A DNA stretch of 64,000 bases. It comes from Caenibius sp964466155. GTDB lineage: Bacteria; Pseudomonadota; Alphaproteobacteria; Sphingomonadales; Sphingomonadaceae. Location: positions 1 through 64,000 of the forward strand of contig CAYXMY010000001.1 in assembly GCA_964466155.1 (NCBI GenBank), in the 5' to 3' direction. The position numbers and the translations under genes were made by a program. The notes below the pieces were generated by a model. The model was given only the letters and a program-made list of their open reading frames with translations. It did not search any database and had not been told where the DNA came from. Shown here piece by piece: positions 34,387-42,612 of this stretch. Numbering within the stretch: position 1 is the stretch's first letter; the number at the start of each line of letters is the position of its first letter.

Positions 34387-35259
34387 ATGACTGACAGGAA
34401 AGTGGCGCTGGTGACCGGGGCCAGCCGCGGGGCCGGGGCCGGCATCGCCCGCGGTTTCGGTGAGTTGGGCTATACCGTCTATGTCACCGGCCGCACCGTC
34501 GCGCCGGGCGATGCCAAGGGGTGGGACGGGTCCGTATTGCCCGGCACGGTGGCGGAAACCGCCGCGCAGATCACCGAACTGGGCGGTCAGGGTATTCCCG
34601 TATTGTGCGATCATGCGGACGATGCCCAGGTCGCCAGGCTGTTCGAACAGATCGAGGCGGAACAGGGCCGCCTCGATATCCTCGTCAACAACGCGACTTA
34701 TATCCATCACCAGCTCATCACCAAGATGCCGTTCTGGGAAAAGGAACTGGACGCGCAGAAGATTCTCGATGTGGGCTTGCGCTCGGCCTATGTCGCCAGT
34801 TGGCACGCCGCGAAGATCATGGTGCGGCAGGGCAGCGGGTTGATCGGCATGGTCTCCTCCTTCGGCGCGACCTGCTACATGCACGGCCCCGCTTATGGCG
34901 CGCAGAAAGCCGGTCTGGACAAACTCGCGCATGACATGTGGCACGATCTGCGTGGCACCGGCGTCGCCGCCGTGTCCATCTGGCTCGGCCCGCAAATGAC
35001 GGAGCGGGCGAAGATTTCGGCCGAAGTCGAACCGGAACAGTACAAGGAACTGATCGCGACGGCGGAAAATCCGGAATTCACCGCCCATATCCTCGATGCC
35101 ATCGACAAGGCCCCCAATCGTGAGGACCTGTCGGGTCAGACGCTGGTCGGCGCGGAGATCGCGAAGGAACTGGGCGTGACCGACCGCGGGGTGGAACGCC
35201 CCTCTTATCGTGAAATGCTGGGCACCCCGCGCGATCGCAATTTCGCCGCGATCTATTGA
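34387..35259 (+). CDS. SDR family oxidoreductase (DHRS1-like)
   Basis: The protein has 290 residues, longer than classical SDRs. TGASRGAGAGIARGF binds NAD(P), NNATY replaces NNAG, and the catalytic set is SSFGATCYMHGPAYGAQKAG (Ser, Tyr and Lys in place). The long C-terminal part (WLGPQMTERAKI, GRE-less tail to NFAAIY) resembles DHRS1-type reductases, of which some act on steroids and retinoids. It is followed 28 bases later by an ABM-domain protein, and the two form a likely operon. Confidence 0.85.
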   Translation: MTDRKVALVTGASRGAGAGIARGFGELGYTVYVTGRTVAPGDAKGWDGSVLPGTVAETAAQITELGGQGIPVLCDHADDAQVARLFEQIEAEQGRLDILVNNATYIHHQLITKMPFWEKELDAQKILDVGLRSAYVASWHAAKIMVRQGSGLIGMVSSFGATCYMHGPAYGAQKAGLDKLAHDMWHDLRGTGVAAVSIWLGPQMTERAKISAEVEPEQYKELIATAENPEFTAHILDAIDKAPNREDLSGQTLVGAEIAKELGVTDRGVERPSYREMLGTPRDRNFAAIY

Positions 35260-35287
35260 TCCCCTTTGCCCCGTTACCGAGGAGAGA

Positions 35288-35575
35288 ATGATGGCTATCA
35301 AAGTGGTTTACGATATGACCGCCGCCGCCGGGAAAGGCGATGAATTTGCCGGTGCGCTTGCAGACCTTGCCGCAATCGTGCGTCCGCTCGCAGGCTGTGA
35401 CGGCATCGATATCCTGCGCAAGCAGGACAATGCGGACCAGTTCCTGTTCATCGAAAGCTGGCAGTCGAACGAAGCCTATGCCGAAGCGGCCAAGCAAGTG
35501 CCGCAAACGGCCTTCGCCCCGCTAAAGCCGCTGTTGGCCGGACCGCCTGCGCGCGCCGCCTACGACGCCGGGTAA
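35288..35575 (+). CDS. Antibiotic biosynthesis monooxygenase (ABM/YgiN-like) domain protein
   Basis: The protein has 95 residues starting MMAIKVVYDMTAAAGKGDEF, with GAGGAGAGA directly upstream; a second ATG three bases on is equally possible. It is a single ferredoxin-like ABM domain: first strand IKVVYDMTA, GCDGIDILRKQDNADQFLFIESW, and AYAEAAKQVP. Members act as cofactor-free quinol monooxygenases or as small ligand-binding proteins. Co-transcription with the SDR suggests work on the same phenolic or quinoid intermediate. Confidence 0.75.
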   Translation: MMAIKVVYDMTAAAGKGDEFAGALADLAAIVRPLAGCDGIDILRKQDNADQFLFIESWQSNEAYAEAAKQVPQTAFAPLKPLLAGPPARAAYDAG

Positions 35576-35582
35576 GGCCATC

Positions 35583-35616
35583 GGGGGGAGCGTTTCTGAA
35601 CAAACGCCCCCCCTTT
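35583..35616. terminator. Intrinsic terminator
   Basis: GGGGGG-A-GCGTTT (35583-35595) pairs with AAACGC-CCCCCC (35602-35613), followed by TTT. It lies between the convergent ABM and TIM-barrel genes. Confidence 0.8.
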
Positions 35617-35628
35617 CCACTTCGACGA

Positions 35629-36423
35629 TTACACGCCTCGCGCGGGGGTAAGCAGCGCTTCCAGCGCGTCCACCAGAATGCGCCCCCGTTCCAGCGGGCT
35701 GAGGCCCGGCGGTGCGGCGAACGGTGCTTCCACGGCAATACGCGCATGGGCAGGCAAGAGCGGGATCAACGTTCCCAGCCGGAATTCCCCCTGCCCCGGC
35801 GGCAAGCGGCCCTGCACGGCTTCGGTCGCAAGATCGCCCGGTGCGGCCAGCGGGCCATCACTGATCTGCACATGCACAATCCGCTCCGGCGGCAAGGCGG
35901 CGATATCCGCCCATGTTCCGCCGGTGCGCATCACATGCAACGTATCGATGGTCAGTCCGACATCGTCCCCGCTCATTTCCGCCAGAGCCAAGGCATCGGC
36001 GGGCGTGCGCACCGGGGAGAGGGAAAAGGCCTCTATCACCATGCGCGTGCCCGCCGCGCGCGCCATCTGCGCAAGGCGCCCCATGGCATCTTCGCGCCGC
36101 GAAGGATCGTTATCCATCGCCAGGGCATTGATATCCCCGCCCAGTTCCGCCGCCAGAGCGAGCGTGGCCTGCATCGCTTCCCAATCGGGTGCGTCATCGA
36201 GCAGGAACGGTTCCACCACACCGACCGAAAGCCCGTTCGCCCGCAGCGCCGCTATCACCTCCCGGCGAGCGGGTGCATCTGTCACCAGATCCCGGTAAGG
36301 GCCTATTGGCAAGGGCCGGACGAACAGGCTCACGGCAGAACATGACAATTGCCCCGCGACCTCGATCATGGCGAGCGCGGGCAAATCGTGAAGCGACAAA
36401 TGGTCGAAGCAAATAGGGCTCAT
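35629..36423 (-). CDS. Sugar phosphate isomerase/epimerase-like TIM-barrel protein (second copy)
   Basis: The protein has 264 residues, beginning MSPICFDHLSLHDLPALAM. It has GTRMVIEAFSLSPVRTPADA, then DVGLTIDTLHVMRTGG and RIVHVQISDG, which supply Glu, Asp, His and Asp in the metal-binding positions of the xylose-isomerase-like superfamily. The VGLTIDTLHVMRTGG element parallels VGVNVDLLHLMRSGG of the 637-1449 protein, so the two are paralogues. The reaction is unknown; family members include hydroxypyruvate isomerase and 3-dehydroshikimate dehydratase-like enzymes. Confidence 0.75.
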   Translation of the reverse strand: MSPICFDHLSLHDLPALAMIEVAGQLSCSAVSLFVRPLPIGPYRDLVTDAPARREVIAALRANGLSVGVVEPFLLDDAPDWEAMQATLALAAELGGDINALAMDNDPSRREDAMGRLAQMARAAGTRMVIEAFSLSPVRTPADALALAEMSGDDVGLTIDTLHVMRTGGTWADIAALPPERIVHVQISDGPLAAPGDLATEAVQGRLPPGQGEFRLGTLIPLLPAHARIAVEAPFAAPPGLSPLERGRILVDALEALLTPARGV

Positions 36424-36710
36424 CGAAAGCCAGGTTCGACGGATAATTTCGCGGCGTCAATCGTTCTGCACACGATGGCGAGTCGCTGCGGCGCAGCTTT
36501 ACGGATCGTCATGCCCGGCGAACCACCGCACCTCCCCCGAAACGGCCCGGTTCCTGCACAAAAGAACCGAAAAATGATCCGAACAGGCTCAAAATTCGCT
36601 ACCAATCGGGTTGCGCGATTTGGCTGAATACGGAACGAGAGGTATTTTCTCCGCAACGGCATGAAGCGCAAATTTTGCGCTCTGCCCGTGTTCAATCGGG
36701 AGAGATTTGA
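36424..36710. promoter_or_regulatory. Divergent region upstream of the first amidohydrolase-Coq4 cassette
   Basis: These 287 bases hold the start region of the TIM-barrel gene and the promoter of the cassette. The palindrome at 36666-36680 is the only clear element. The stretch near 36580-36640 is AT-richer than its surroundings and probably contains the promoter, but no single -35/-10 pair is convincing. No gene is supported. Confidence 0.4.
36666..36680. promoter_or_regulatory. 15-bp palindrome in front of the amidohydrolase
   Basis: GCGCAAA-T-TTTGCGC is a perfect palindrome with a one-base centre, ending 30 bases before the ATG at 36711. Size and symmetry suit a dimeric repressor or Lrp-type protein. 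The two Lrp/AsnC genes downstream of the cassette are candidates for binding it. Confidence 0.5.
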
Positions 36711-38453
36711 ATGAACGACATGTTGATCAGGAACGGTACTGTCGTGGACGGCACCGGCGCTCCTGCATTTAAGGCGGATGTCCGTATCCATGACGGCGTC
36801 ATCGCCGAAGTGGGTGAAGGCCTGGAAGCCAACGGTGAGCGCATTTTCGACGCCGATGGCTGCTACGTCACTCCCGGCTTCATCGAAAGCCACACGCACT
36901 ATGACGCCAGCATGTGGTGGCAGCCCGATCTCGATCCGCTGCCCGGCTATGGCGCCACCACGATGATCCTGGGCAACTGCGGCTTCACCATGGCCCCGCT
37001 TCACCCGGATCAGAAGGTCCGCGAAGAAGTCATGGGCATCTTCTCCTTCTTCGAAGATATCCCGCTCGAACCCTTCAAGGAACATGTGACCTGGGACTGG
37101 AACACCTGGTCGGAATATCGCAAATCCTTTGAAAAGCGGCTGCAGGTTCCGCTGAACTATGCCAGCTTCGTGGGCCACATTCCGCTGCGCCTTGCCGCGA
37201 TGGGCATGGAAGCGTGGGACCGCGCCGCCACTCCCGAAGAAATCGCGAAGATGGCCGAATTGCTCGACGATGCGCTGGCCGCCGGTGCGCTCGGCCTGTC
37301 GGACAACCTGCACGATCACGATGGCAACGACCGCCCGGTTCCCACGCTGCTGGCCGACGATGCGGAATTCACCGCGCTGTTCGATGTCATGGATCGCTAT
37401 CCGCACACCTGCTATCAGGTGATCGTCGACACCTTCATGCGCAAGACCGGCCCGCAAAGCCTCAACCGGCTCGAAAAGCTGCTCAAGGGCCGCAATATCC
37501 GCGTCCAGATCGCCGGCGCCGTTCCTTCGCTCGAATTCCAGAAGGACATCCTCCCCGCGATGCAGGCCAGCACGCAGTCGATGCGCGATGCCGGTATCGA
37601 CGTGTGGCCCGGTTACGCCCATGTCTCGCCAACCAACGTGCTGGGGATCGTCAAGTCGCTGATCTACGCGCAGTCGAACGATTATGTCTGGCACGAGGTC
37701 GTCCTGGCCGAAGACCATGACGAGAAGCGCCGCCTGCTGGCCGATCCAGAATGGCGCGCCCGCGCCCGCGATAGCTGGGACAACCATGCCTGGCCGCACT
37801 CGCCGTTGCAGAACCCGCAAAGCCTGTACCTGATCGACAGCGAGAACGGCACCGGCCCGATCAACATCACGCTGAAGGAATATGCCGACAGCCGCGAGCT
37901 TCACCGCAGCGACGCGATGGCGGAATGGCTTCTCGCCAACGGCACCTTCTCCACCGTGCACATGGCCCCCTTCCCGAAGGACGAGCAGCTCACCATCGAA
38001 CTGATGGAAGACCCGAAAACGGTGGGCAACATCTCCGACGCTGGCGCCCACTTGCAAATGCTGTGCGGCGGGGGTGAAAACGCCCTGTTGCTGACCCAGT
38101 ACGTGCGGGAACAACAGGCGCTTTCGCTCGAACAGGCCATTCATGTGATGACCGGCAAACTCGCCAACCATTTCTTCCTTCAGGATCGCGGGGTCATCGC
38201 ACCCGGCAAGCGCGCGGATATCTGCGTGTTCAATCTGGATGAAGTGGAACGCCGCCAGATGATCAAGGCCTGGGACATGCCGGATGGCAAGGGCGGCACG
38301 AGCTGGCGCTTCACCCGCGAAGCGATGCCGCCGCGCCTGACGCTGGTCAACGGCGTGCCCACTTTCGAAAACGGCGCATACACCGGCAACAAGCCGGGCC
38401 GTTTCCTCACCCCTGCAAATGAAAATGCCGGCATGGCAATTGCCGCGGAGTAA
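36711..38453 (+). CDS. Amidohydrolase of the N-acyl-D-amino-acid deacylase type (cassette 1)
   Basis: The protein has 580 residues. The metal-binding HTHYD lies in FIESHTHYDASMWWQPDLDP, the family Cys in GYGATTMILGNCGF, and late metal/active-site elements are ISDAGAHLQMLCGGG and GVIAPGKRADICVFNLDEV. The family hydrolyses cyclic or linear amides and N-acyl-D-amino acids; no amino-acid substrate is suggested by the neighbours, so a ring amide, lactone or other cyclic substrate is possible. It is followed without gap (TAA then ATG) by the Coq4-like gene. The same pair in reversed order is found at 47651-50253. Confidence 0.85.
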   Translation: MNDMLIRNGTVVDGTGAPAFKADVRIHDGVIAEVGEGLEANGERIFDADGCYVTPGFIESHTHYDASMWWQPDLDPLPGYGATTMILGNCGFTMAPLHPDQKVREEVMGIFSFFEDIPLEPFKEHVTWDWNTWSEYRKSFEKRLQVPLNYASFVGHIPLRLAAMGMEAWDRAATPEEIAKMAELLDDALAAGALGLSDNLHDHDGNDRPVPTLLADDAEFTALFDVMDRYPHTCYQVIVDTFMRKTGPQSLNRLEKLLKGRNIRVQIAGAVPSLEFQKDILPAMQASTQSMRDAGIDVWPGYAHVSPTNVLGIVKSLIYAQSNDYVWHEVVLAEDHDEKRRLLADPEWRARARDSWDNHAWPHSPLQNPQSLYLIDSENGTGPINITLKEYADSRELHRSDAMAEWLLANGTFSTVHMAPFPKDEQLTIELMEDPKTVGNISDAGAHLQMLCGGGENALLLTQYVREQQALSLEQAIHVMTGKLANHFFLQDRGVIAPGKRADICVFNLDEVERRQMIKAWDMPDGKGGTSWRFTREAMPPRLTLVNGVPTFENGAYTGNKPGRFLTPANENAGMAIAAE

Positions 38454-39344
38454 ATGACAATGGCAACTGAAGCACAAGTTGGTGAAGGCGAACGCGCCTA
38501 TTTCAACGGTCGGATTCGCAAGATCGAAACGGACAGTTCGGTTCTGATCAGTTCGTCCAAATACCTCAACAACGCTGAACTGCGGGGGTTGATCGCGCAG
38601 GAAATGCTCCGCCGCAACGGGGCCGACCTGCCGAACACCGCCTATATCCCCGAAGTGGTGCAGATCCTTCAGAATCTGGAAGACATGCCCCGCATCATGC
38701 AGCTGTTCGAGGAAGAAAAGGCCCGTCTGCCGCGCTTCCGCGAATGGCTCGAAGAGCGCAACCTCGCGAACTTCACGATCGAGCAGGTGAAGGATTGCAA
38801 GCCCGGCACGCTGGGCGCCATGCTTCACACCTTCATGGTCGAAAGCGGATACGAACTGGATATCTTCTATCGTGAGGTTCAGGTGGTGAACGATTTCACC
38901 TTCTACCTGCGGCAAACCGCGCTGACGCACGATATCGAGCACATGATTTCAGGCTTCGGCCCGAACCATGGCGGTGAAGTCGCGCTGCTCAACGCCAATC
39001 TCCACGCACGCGTGCGCTACTTCCATCCGGAACTGGCCGCGTTCTTCAATCGCGTGCAGATCTATCTCAAGGCGAAGACGATCATGAAGGACGGGCTTCA
39101 CTACCCCGAAGCCATGGCGCTGAACCTCGAAGCGGAATTCCTCGGCGCGGAACAGGGCCGCAACTGGAAATACCCGCTGATGATCGTCGACTGGCGCAAG
39201 TATGCCGACTGGCAGGTCGAAGACATCCGCCGGGAACTCGGCATTACGCCCGTCCTGCCGGATGGCGTATGGGATGATACCAACCGCCTCTGCGACGAAG
39301 GCGATCCGAGCTATACCGAACAGAACCTGATGGCGGCCGAATAA
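38454..39344 (+). CDS. Coq4-like metalloprotein (cassette 1)
   Basis: The protein has 296 residues; the ATG at 38454 directly follows the amidohydrolase stop, and an in-frame ATG at 38460 is an alternative. The central THDIEHMISGFGPNHGGE contains the Coq4 zinc motif HDxxH-x11-E (H159, D160, H163, E175). Before it stand SGYELDIFYREVQVVNDFTFY and other helices, so the protein is helical as Coq4 is. Authentic Coq4 acts on a ring position of ubiquinone precursors. This copy is larger than the usual 220-260 residues and sits in a catabolic region with no ubiquinone genes, so a related decarboxylation or hydroxylation of a ring compound is the best guess. Confidence 0.8.
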   Translation: MTMATEAQVGEGERAYFNGRIRKIETDSSVLISSSKYLNNAELRGLIAQEMLRRNGADLPNTAYIPEVVQILQNLEDMPRIMQLFEEEKARLPRFREWLEERNLANFTIEQVKDCKPGTLGAMLHTFMVESGYELDIFYREVQVVNDFTFYLRQTALTHDIEHMISGFGPNHGGEVALLNANLHARVRYFHPELAAFFNRVQIYLKAKTIMKDGLHYPEAMALNLEAEFLGAEQGRNWKYPLMIVDWRKYADWQVEDIRRELGITPVLPDGVWDDTNRLCDEGDPSYTEQNLMAAE

Positions 39345-39363
39345 ACCTGCCGTCATGATCGTG

Positions 39364-39397
39364 AAAAGGGGTGGGCACGCATCGCCTGCCCCTTTTT
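39364..39397. terminator. Intrinsic terminator after cassette 1
   Basis: AAAAGGGG (39364-39371) pairs with CCCCTTTTT (39389-39397), with further pairing of GGGC and GCCT inside. It lies about 20 bases after the Coq4-like stop. Confidence 0.75.
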
Positions 39398-39472
39398 CGT
39401 ATCTCCTCCCCTGCTCCACCGCGGCGGACCGCAGGCTGCCGCCCGCGAACTTTTTGGGGATATTGCGCTTTT

Positions 39473-39487
39473 TTCGCTATTCGCGAA
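39473..39487. promoter_or_regulatory. Inverted repeat upstream of the Lrp/AsnC pair
   Basis: TTCGC (39473-39477) and GCGAA (39483-39487) flank TATTC, 77 bases upstream of the first regulator start. Lrp-type regulators often control their own promoters through such sites; assignment is tentative. Confidence 0.35.
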
Positions 39488-39563
39488 CACAGGTGCGCCG
39501 TAGTCTGACAGCGGATAGCATGGGGCGCACAATGCCAATCGACCCCCGGGCGCGCGAAAAGGC

Positions 39564-40031
39564 ATGACACAGACTTTCAACTTCGACACGACCGACGAAG
39601 CCATCGTGGACTTGCTGCGCCAGAACGGGCGCGCCACCAATCAGCAGATTGCCGAAACGTTGGGGCTGACGGCCACAACCGTATCTTCACGCATCAAGCG
39701 CATGGAAGATGCGAACCAGTTGCGCGTGGTCGCCGTGTCGGATTTTTCCGCCCACGGTTTCAATTTCCTGATGGAAGTCGCGGTGGAGGTGGATGGCCGC
39801 CCGGCATCCGAAGTGGGGAAGGAACTGGCCGCTTTCCCCGAAGTGTTCGCGGTGCATCTCGTCACCGGCCGTTACGATCTCGATATGCTGGTCGCGCTCC
39901 GCGATTTTGACGACCTTTCGCATCTCCTGCTCGACAAGTTTTCCAAGATTCGCGGTATCCGTTCGATGGCCCCGGCCATCGTGGTCGATATCATCAAGTA
40001 CCAGTTCGATATCGCCCCGATCGAGGAATGA
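39564..40031 (+). CDS. Lrp/AsnC-family regulator 1
   Basis: The protein has 155 residues. Residues 8-58 form the AsnC-type helix-turn-helix (DEAIVDLLRQNGRATNQQIA, ETLGLTATTVSSRIKRMED), and residues 70-150 form the RAM/ferredoxin-like domain (FPEVFAVHLVTGRYDLDMLV). Lrp-type proteins assemble as dimers and octamers and respond to small ligands bound between RAM domains. It overlaps the next regulator by four bases. Confidence 0.9.
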   Translation: MTQTFNFDTTDEAIVDLLRQNGRATNQQIAETLGLTATTVSSRIKRMEDANQLRVVAVSDFSAHGFNFLMEVAVEVDGRPASEVGKELAAFPEVFAVHLVTGRYDLDMLVALRDFDDLSHLLLDKFSKIRGIRSMAPAIVVDIIKYQFDIAPIEE

Positions 40032-40531
40032 ACCGGGCCATGAACGGATACCAGCTTGACGATCTGGACCGCCAGTTGATTACCCAGCTCAGCCGCGATG
40101 CGCGGGTTTCCAACCGCAAGATCGCGGCCGAACTGGGGGTCACCGAAGGCACCGTGCGCGGCCGGATTAAACGGCTGCAACAGGATGGGCTGATCACGTT
40201 CACCGCTGTGACCGGCCTACAGTTGGAAGCGAAATCGCGGCTGGCCTTCATCACCGTCCAGGCCAATGCCAACGATGTGCGCGGCATTGCGCGGAAGATT
40301 TCGGAAATGCCGATGATCAACGGCGTGATGATCACCATGGGCCAGTTCAATATTCTGGCCATTTGCCTGTTCGACGATCTGGACCGGCTGGTGGATATCG
40401 CTTCGGACAAGATCCTGGCGCTACCCGGCGTGCATCACGTCGAAACGTCGATTGCGGTAAAAACCTTCAAATACAACACGCGCGTCGCCCGCATTACCGA
40501 GGACAAACCCGCGCACGACCGGGCAGCCTGA
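40028..40531 (+). CDS. Lrp/AsnC-family regulator 2
   Basis: The protein has 167 residues; its start overlaps the first regulator stop (ATGA). The helix-turn-helix is DDLDRQLITQLSRDARVSN followed by RKIAAELGVTEGTVRGRIKR, and the RAM domain includes MPMINGVMITMGQFNILAIC. The two proteins are clearly paralogous but divergent, so they may form a mixed oligomer. They are placed directly downstream of the amidohydrolase-Coq4 cassette and separated from it by a terminator. Confidence 0.9.
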   Translation: MNRAMNGYQLDDLDRQLITQLSRDARVSNRKIAAELGVTEGTVRGRIKRLQQDGLITFTAVTGLQLEAKSRLAFITVQANANDVRGIARKISEMPMINGVMITMGQFNILAICLFDDLDRLVDIASDKILALPGVHHVETSIAVKTFKYNTRVARITEDKPAHDRAA

Positions 40532-40537
40532 CCTTGC

Positions 40538-40566
40538 GGGGAAGGGGCGAAATCCCCCCTTCCCCC
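40538..40566. terminator. Intrinsic terminator between Lrp pair and SDR
   Basis: GGGGAAGGGG (40538-40547) pairs with CCCCTTCCCC (40556-40565). The T-run is missing, but the stem is strong and lies between converging genes. Confidence 0.6.
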
Positions 40567-40575
40567 TATCAGGCA

Positions 40576-41331
40576 TCAATAAACGGTTGTCCCGCCATCG
40601 ACGACGAGCGGCTGCCCCGTTACGAAACTCGCCGCATCGGAACAGAGCCACAGCACGGCTGCCGCAATCTCTTCCGGCACGCCCATGCGGCCCATCGGCG
40701 TCATCTGTTCGATCTTTTCGCGGATGGCGGGATTGGCGGCGGCCTGCGCGGTCATCGCCGTGTCGATCACTCCAGGGCATACCGCATTGACGCGGATTCC
40801 CTGCCGCGCCCAGCGCAGCGCGCCGTGGCGGGTCAAACCGATCACGCCGTGCTTCGATGCCGTATAGGCCGGCTGCGCACCGTTGCCGACCAGCCCGTTG
40901 ATCGATGCGGTGTTCACAATCGCACCGCCCCCGTGCTGCAGCATGATCTCCGCTTCTTCGCGCATGCACAGCATCACGCCGGTCAGATTGATGTCGATGG
41001 CACGCGCCCAGACGGCATCGTCATATTCGTTGGCCGCGACATTGTTGATGCCAGCGTTGTTGAATGCGTAGTCCAGCCGCCCGAAATGCTGCAGCGCCGC
41101 CGCGACCATCGCCTTGACCTGCGCCGGGTCGCTGACATCGCAATGCTGGAACACGGCCTTGCCGCCCTGCGCCGCGATCTGTGCCACGGTTTCGGCCCCG
41201 GCCTCGTCCTGCACATCGCATACGAGTACTGCGGCCCCCGAAGCGGCAAAGCCCAGCGCGGTGGCGCGGCCAATTCCGCCCCCGGCACCCGTTACCAGAG
41301 CAACCTTGCCGTCCATTCCGTAATTGATCAT
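40576..41331 (-). CDS. SDR family oxidoreductase (FabG/LinC-like)
   Basis: The protein has 251 residues, starting MINYGMDGKVALVTGAGGGIG after AAGGAG. It has TGAGGGIGRA, NNAGINN, catalytic Ser in NTASINGLVG and YTASKHGVIGL, and the typical end VTGQPLVVDGGTTVY. Close relatives include FabG-like ketoreductases and cyclohexadienediol or cyclohexanol dehydrogenases of sphingomonads. It is divergent from the old-yellow-enzyme homologue with an 82-base gap. A 17-beta- or 3-hydroxysteroid dehydrogenase role is possible, because the 17-beta-dehydrogenase for estradiol is known to lie outside the edc cluster. Confidence 0.88.
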   Translation of the reverse strand: MINYGMDGKVALVTGAGGGIGRATALGFAASGAAVLVCDVQDEAGAETVAQIAAQGGKAVFQHCDVSDPAQVKAMVAAALQHFGRLDYAFNNAGINNVAANEYDDAVWARAIDINLTGVMLCMREEAEIMLQHGGGAIVNTASINGLVGNGAQPAYTASKHGVIGLTRHGALRWARQGIRVNAVCPGVIDTAMTAQAAANPAIREKIEQMTPMGRMGVPEEIAAAVLWLCSDAASFVTGQPLVVDGGTTVY

Positions 41332-41413
41332 GCCCGCTCCTTGCATTGCGACACCAAGTTCTTAATCTGAGCCACGAACCGCGGTCAATGCCGCACAAAC
41401 GCTGGGAACATGC

Positions 41414-42484
41414 ATGCATGATCTGATTTTTACGCCAACCGAGTTTGGCGCGTTGAAACTTGCCAACCGGGTGGTCATGTCACCCATGACACGCAGCCGC
41501 GCGGGGGCAGGCGATGCCCCCACGGCGATGAATACGGAATATTACCGTCAACGCGCCTCGGCGGGCCTGATCGTCACCGAAGGCGTGTTTCCCTGCCCCG
41601 AGGGGAAAGGATACTGGCGCACACCCGGCATCCATTCGCAGCAGCAGATCGACGGGTGGGCCAAAGTGGCCGAAGCCGTTCACGCAGAGGGCGGGTTGAT
41701 CTCCATGCAACTCATGCATTGCGGCCGGGCCGTGGTTTCCGCCAATCGCGGTTATCAGGCCGACGTGGTCGCCCCCAGCGCCCTGCTCTGCCCCGATCCG
41801 ATCCCCGGCCCCGATGGCGTGCCCGTCCCGGCCGATATGCCCCGTGCATTGACTGCGGACGAACTGCCGCTGGTGGCGCAGCAACACGCGCAAGCCGCCC
41901 GCAACGCACGGGCAGCCGGAATCGATGCGGTGGAACTGCATTGTTCCAGCGGCTACCTGATCAACAGCTTTCTCAATCCCGCCAGCAACAGGCGGGAGGA
42001 TGAATTCGGCGGCAGCCCCGAAAACCGCGCCCGTTTCCCGATCATGGTGGTGAAGGCCATGGCCGACGCCATCGGCGCGGACCGGGTGGGTGTGCGCATT
42101 TCGCCGGGCAACCCGTATAACGGGATGGACCCCTCGAGTCCTGGCCCGGTGTTTGCCGCCCTGCTCGACGGGATTGCCGATCTGGGGCTGTCCTATCTGC
42201 ACGTGCTCGACACGCATATGCGCGATTTCGATACGATTGCATTCGTGCGCCAGCATTGGTCCGGGCCGGTTGCGGTCAACAACATGCTGACGCTCGACAA
42301 GGCTAGGGACCTTCTCGCAAGCGGGCAGGTCGAAGGCGTTTCCTTCGGCCGCGATTTCATTGCCAACCCCGATCTCGTCACCCGCTTCAAGGCCGGTGCG
42401 CCATTGGCCGAAGCGCAGCGAGACTACTTCTACGTCGGGGAAGAGAAAGGGTACACTGATTACCCTTTCCATGCCGCAACCTGA
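41414..42484 (+). CDS. Old-yellow-enzyme family alkene reductase (variant active site)
   Basis: The protein has 356 residues. The FMN-binding barrel is typical of NemA/OYE (LANRVVMSPMTRSRAG, GLISMQLMHCGRAV, EFGGSPENRARF). The usual substrate-anchoring pair His-x2-Asn (or His-x2-His) is H176-C-S-S179 in ELHCSSGYLINSF, so the second residue is Ser; the proton-donor Tyr181 is kept. OYE enzymes reduce activated C=C bonds of cyclic enones, a plausible step on ring-A enones. It is a single-gene unit ending at strong hairpins. Confidence 0.9.
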   Translation: MHDLIFTPTEFGALKLANRVVMSPMTRSRAGAGDAPTAMNTEYYRQRASAGLIVTEGVFPCPEGKGYWRTPGIHSQQQIDGWAKVAEAVHAEGGLISMQLMHCGRAVVSANRGYQADVVAPSALLCPDPIPGPDGVPVPADMPRALTADELPLVAQQHAQAARNARAAGIDAVELHCSSGYLINSFLNPASNRREDEFGGSPENRARFPIMVVKAMADAIGADRVGVRISPGNPYNGMDPSSPGPVFAALLDGIADLGLSYLHVLDTHMRDFDTIAFVRQHWSGPVAVNNMLTLDKARDLLASGQVEGVSFGRDFIANPDLVTRFKAGAPLAEAQRDYFYVGEEKGYTDYPFHAAT

Positions 42485-42497
42485 TTCACCGGTGTAA

Positions 42498-42579
42498 ATG
42501 AGGCGGAGCCAGCCCAGCCGCCCCGCCTCATGCCAACCGGGAGTGGCGGCGGATGACCGGGCAAGTTCGGTCATCCGCC
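42498..42579. terminator. Two consecutive hairpins between OYE and Rieske genes
   Basis: The first stem is ATGAGGCGG (42498-42506) with CCGCCTCAT (42523-42531). The second is GGCGGATGACCG (42548-42559) with CGGTCATCCGCC (42568-42579), a perfect 12-bp stem with an 8-base loop. They separate two converging transcription units. Confidence 0.75.
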
Positions 42580-42612
42580 TTCCGGCCGGATTGAAACCTA
42601 TTCAAACGCGGC

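Noticed and set aside
36711..38453. Literal D-amino acid deacylase function
   Set aside because: The family is diverse and there is no racemase, transporter or D-amino acid gene nearby; only the fold and metal motif are supported.
36420..38942. An 840-codon minus-strand frame across the first cassette
   Set aside because: It covers two well-supported plus-strand genes and has no protein-like features.
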